DNA from: Nymphaea colorata
Taxonomy: Eukaryota; Streptophyta; Magnoliopsida; Nymphaeales; Nymphaeaceae
Direction: 5' to 3'
Length of the DNA: 64,000 nt
NCBI RefSeq assembly: GCF_008831285.2
Contig: NC_045138.2
Span: forward strand, 20,495,934 to 20,559,933
Each line of letters starts with the position of its first letter. Within the stretch, counting starts at the first letter, position 1. The position numbers and the translations under genes are program-made. The notes under the pieces were generated by a model, which worked only from the letters and a program-made list of their open reading frames with translations, was not told where the DNA came from and searched no databases. Below, piece after piece: positions 63,007-64,000 of the stretch.

Positions 63007-63404
63007 GCTATGGCCCTTGCTGGCCCCTACCTCCAAGGCACTCTTTCACACAGTCTGAAGTCAGAAAATCTCAAATTTGATTGGAACTATACTCTAATGC
63101 TAATTGGGTATCATTCCTAGATGATCATCCATCCACTAATGCTAACTGAGAGGTCATCCACTGTCTGCACCAAATTATTGAAACTGATTATCATTTTATG
63201 CAAAGAAGGTGGCTAAGAAGAAGGTTTGGATTAAATTTATCTCTTTCCATGAACAAATTATCGATATTCTCACCTAGGTTTTTCCAGGAACACAATTACA
63301 ATTGGTTGAAGGAAGAGCTCAACCTGATTAATACCCAGTTTTACTTAAAATGAGCATGTTAGATGCAAGACATTTTGATACTAAGCAATAAGAAACCATT
63401 ATAA

Positions 63405-63476
63405 CCCTTCATATTTCAAACCGATGGTAAAAAAACAAAACCCTTCATATTTCAAACCGATGGTAAAAAAACAAAA
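63405..63476. repeat. Perfect 36-base tandem duplication
   Basis: CCCTTCATATTTCAAACCGA... at 63405-63440 is repeated at 63441-63476. Confidence 0.9.
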
Positions 63477-63641
63477 AGGTGTGAATCAGTACTAAATGAC
63501 AAAATGTCCCATCACCTTTTTTTTTTTGTTTTCTTATGTGAAAAAAATGAGACACTATCATCTAAGTGCTTAGATTTTCTTTCTTTCTTTTTTTTCTCTC
63601 TTTCTTTTTCTCTCTCTTTTTATATACATATATACTCTTTC

Positions 63642-63643
<2 letters not shown>

Positions 63644-63704
<61 letters not shown>
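63644..63704. repeat. TA array, about 30 units, after a C/T-rich tract
   Basis: It is preceded by TTTCTTTTTCTCTCTC, the same CT-then-TA order seen at 41940-42027 and 45660-45775. A second shorter TA/GA/GT array is at 63774-63819. Confidence 0.95.
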
Positions 63705-63706
<2 letters not shown>

Positions 63707-63871
63707 TCAGTTTAATATTTTGATCATATGAACACCTTCTGCTTATTGTTTTTCTTTTAAATATCTATCTGTTATATATATATATATATATAAAAGAGAG
63801 AGAGAGAGTGTGTGTGTGTTTGAAAGGGTACCACTTTGAATAAAAGGCACGAAGGCAAGAGCTGGTCAGAG

Positions 63872-63950
63872 CACGTGTACTCACATGGCGCGCACGTTAG
63901 CATTGAAATGCAAGTGCGTGGTACGAACGTGGAGGACAGACATATATAAT
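63872..63950 (+). promoter_or_regulatory. Possible core promoter of a gene beyond the right edge
   Basis: A G-box CACGTG is at 63872-63877, an ACGTGG element at about 63928-63933, and TATATAAT at 63943-63950. They are followed by a C-rich stretch up to the window end (CCGTCCCTCCTCCTTCCACC). The spacing would suit a plus-strand start near 63975-63985. No coding sequence is visible before the edge. Confidence 0.4.
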
Positions 63951-64000
63951 AGAGCAAGAACGTCCGTCCCTCCTCCTTCCACCGACCTCACAACGCGCCA

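Larger units (their letters stand above)
61980..63350 (+). pseudogene. Decayed Ty1/copia element, interrupted by later insertions
   Basis: Around 62100-62135 the plus strand reads AYILIYMDDIIL, the copia reverse transcriptase catalytic motif. Further on come LTYANLYQSLV and a TLSRLGMVHA-like run (62290-62370). After an interruption, 63090-63290 gives YSNANWVSFLDDHPST-like and IETDYHFM, then a frameshifted VWIKFISFHEQIIDILT, the copia RNase H end. Stops and frameshifts make it non-functional. The foreign sequence between about 62440 and 63050 includes a GGGGCGGAGCC-family copy and the MITE at 62774-63006. Confidence 0.75.

Noticed and set aside
1-64000. CRISPR-like arrays or virus-derived genes
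   Set aside because: All direct repeats are two-copy tandems or microsatellites without regular spacers. The only retroelement proteins are copia and LINE scraps; no capsid, movement or viral replication motif was seen.

Overview
The window looks like nuclear DNA of a flowering plant. It is AT-rich and full of microsatellites and small transposable elements. It carries three recognisable plant housekeeping genes, all split by GT-AG introns. Species cannot be read from it. I worked by eye, so exon joins come from reading frame, splice-site bases and remembered family sequences, not from alignment.

Layout. (1) About 2.0-4.1 kb, minus strand: OGG1, the 8-oxoguanine DNA glycosylase/AP lyase of base-excision repair. 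Two exons encode the first 327 residues, including the catalytic Lys and Asp; the C-terminal exon(s) are not found in the 2 kb that remain to the left edge. That stretch holds an 0.84 kb fold-back element. (2) About 8.1-24.9 kb, minus strand: a plant EI24/PIG8 homologue (multi-pass ER membrane protein). Ten exons with consistent phases are spread over 17 kb; the introns contain hAT-type elements, a Ty1/copia remnant and a LINE scrap. One short exon for an early membrane segment is missing from my reading, and the 3' end has two possible forms. (3) About 28.7-38.4 kb, plus strand: CSTF64, the RNA-binding subunit of cleavage stimulation factor (mRNA 3'-end processing). It is complete in ten exons, 535 residues, and starts one base into the stop of a tiny upstream ORF. 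EI24 and CSTF64 are divergently transcribed from a 3.8 kb spacer.

(4) About 38.4-63.8 kb: no gene was recognised. It contains a direct segmental duplication (39.9-41.8 kb and 55.7-58.5 kb), repeated copies of a short MITE with GGGGCGGAGCC-like ends, two hAT-like MITEs and a CACTA-type MITE with visible target-site duplications, a Tourist-like MITE, a decayed copia element interrupted by other insertions, and long TA, GA and CT arrays. The last 150 bases carry a G-box and a TATA-like box and may be the promoter of a gene beyond the right edge.

The three genes have no evident shared pathway. I found no CRISPR array, rRNA, convincing tRNA, bacterial-type operon or viral gene. I do not see a clearly new biological system; the best leads are the gene-structure oddities of EI24 and CSTF64, the fold-back element and the segmental duplication.
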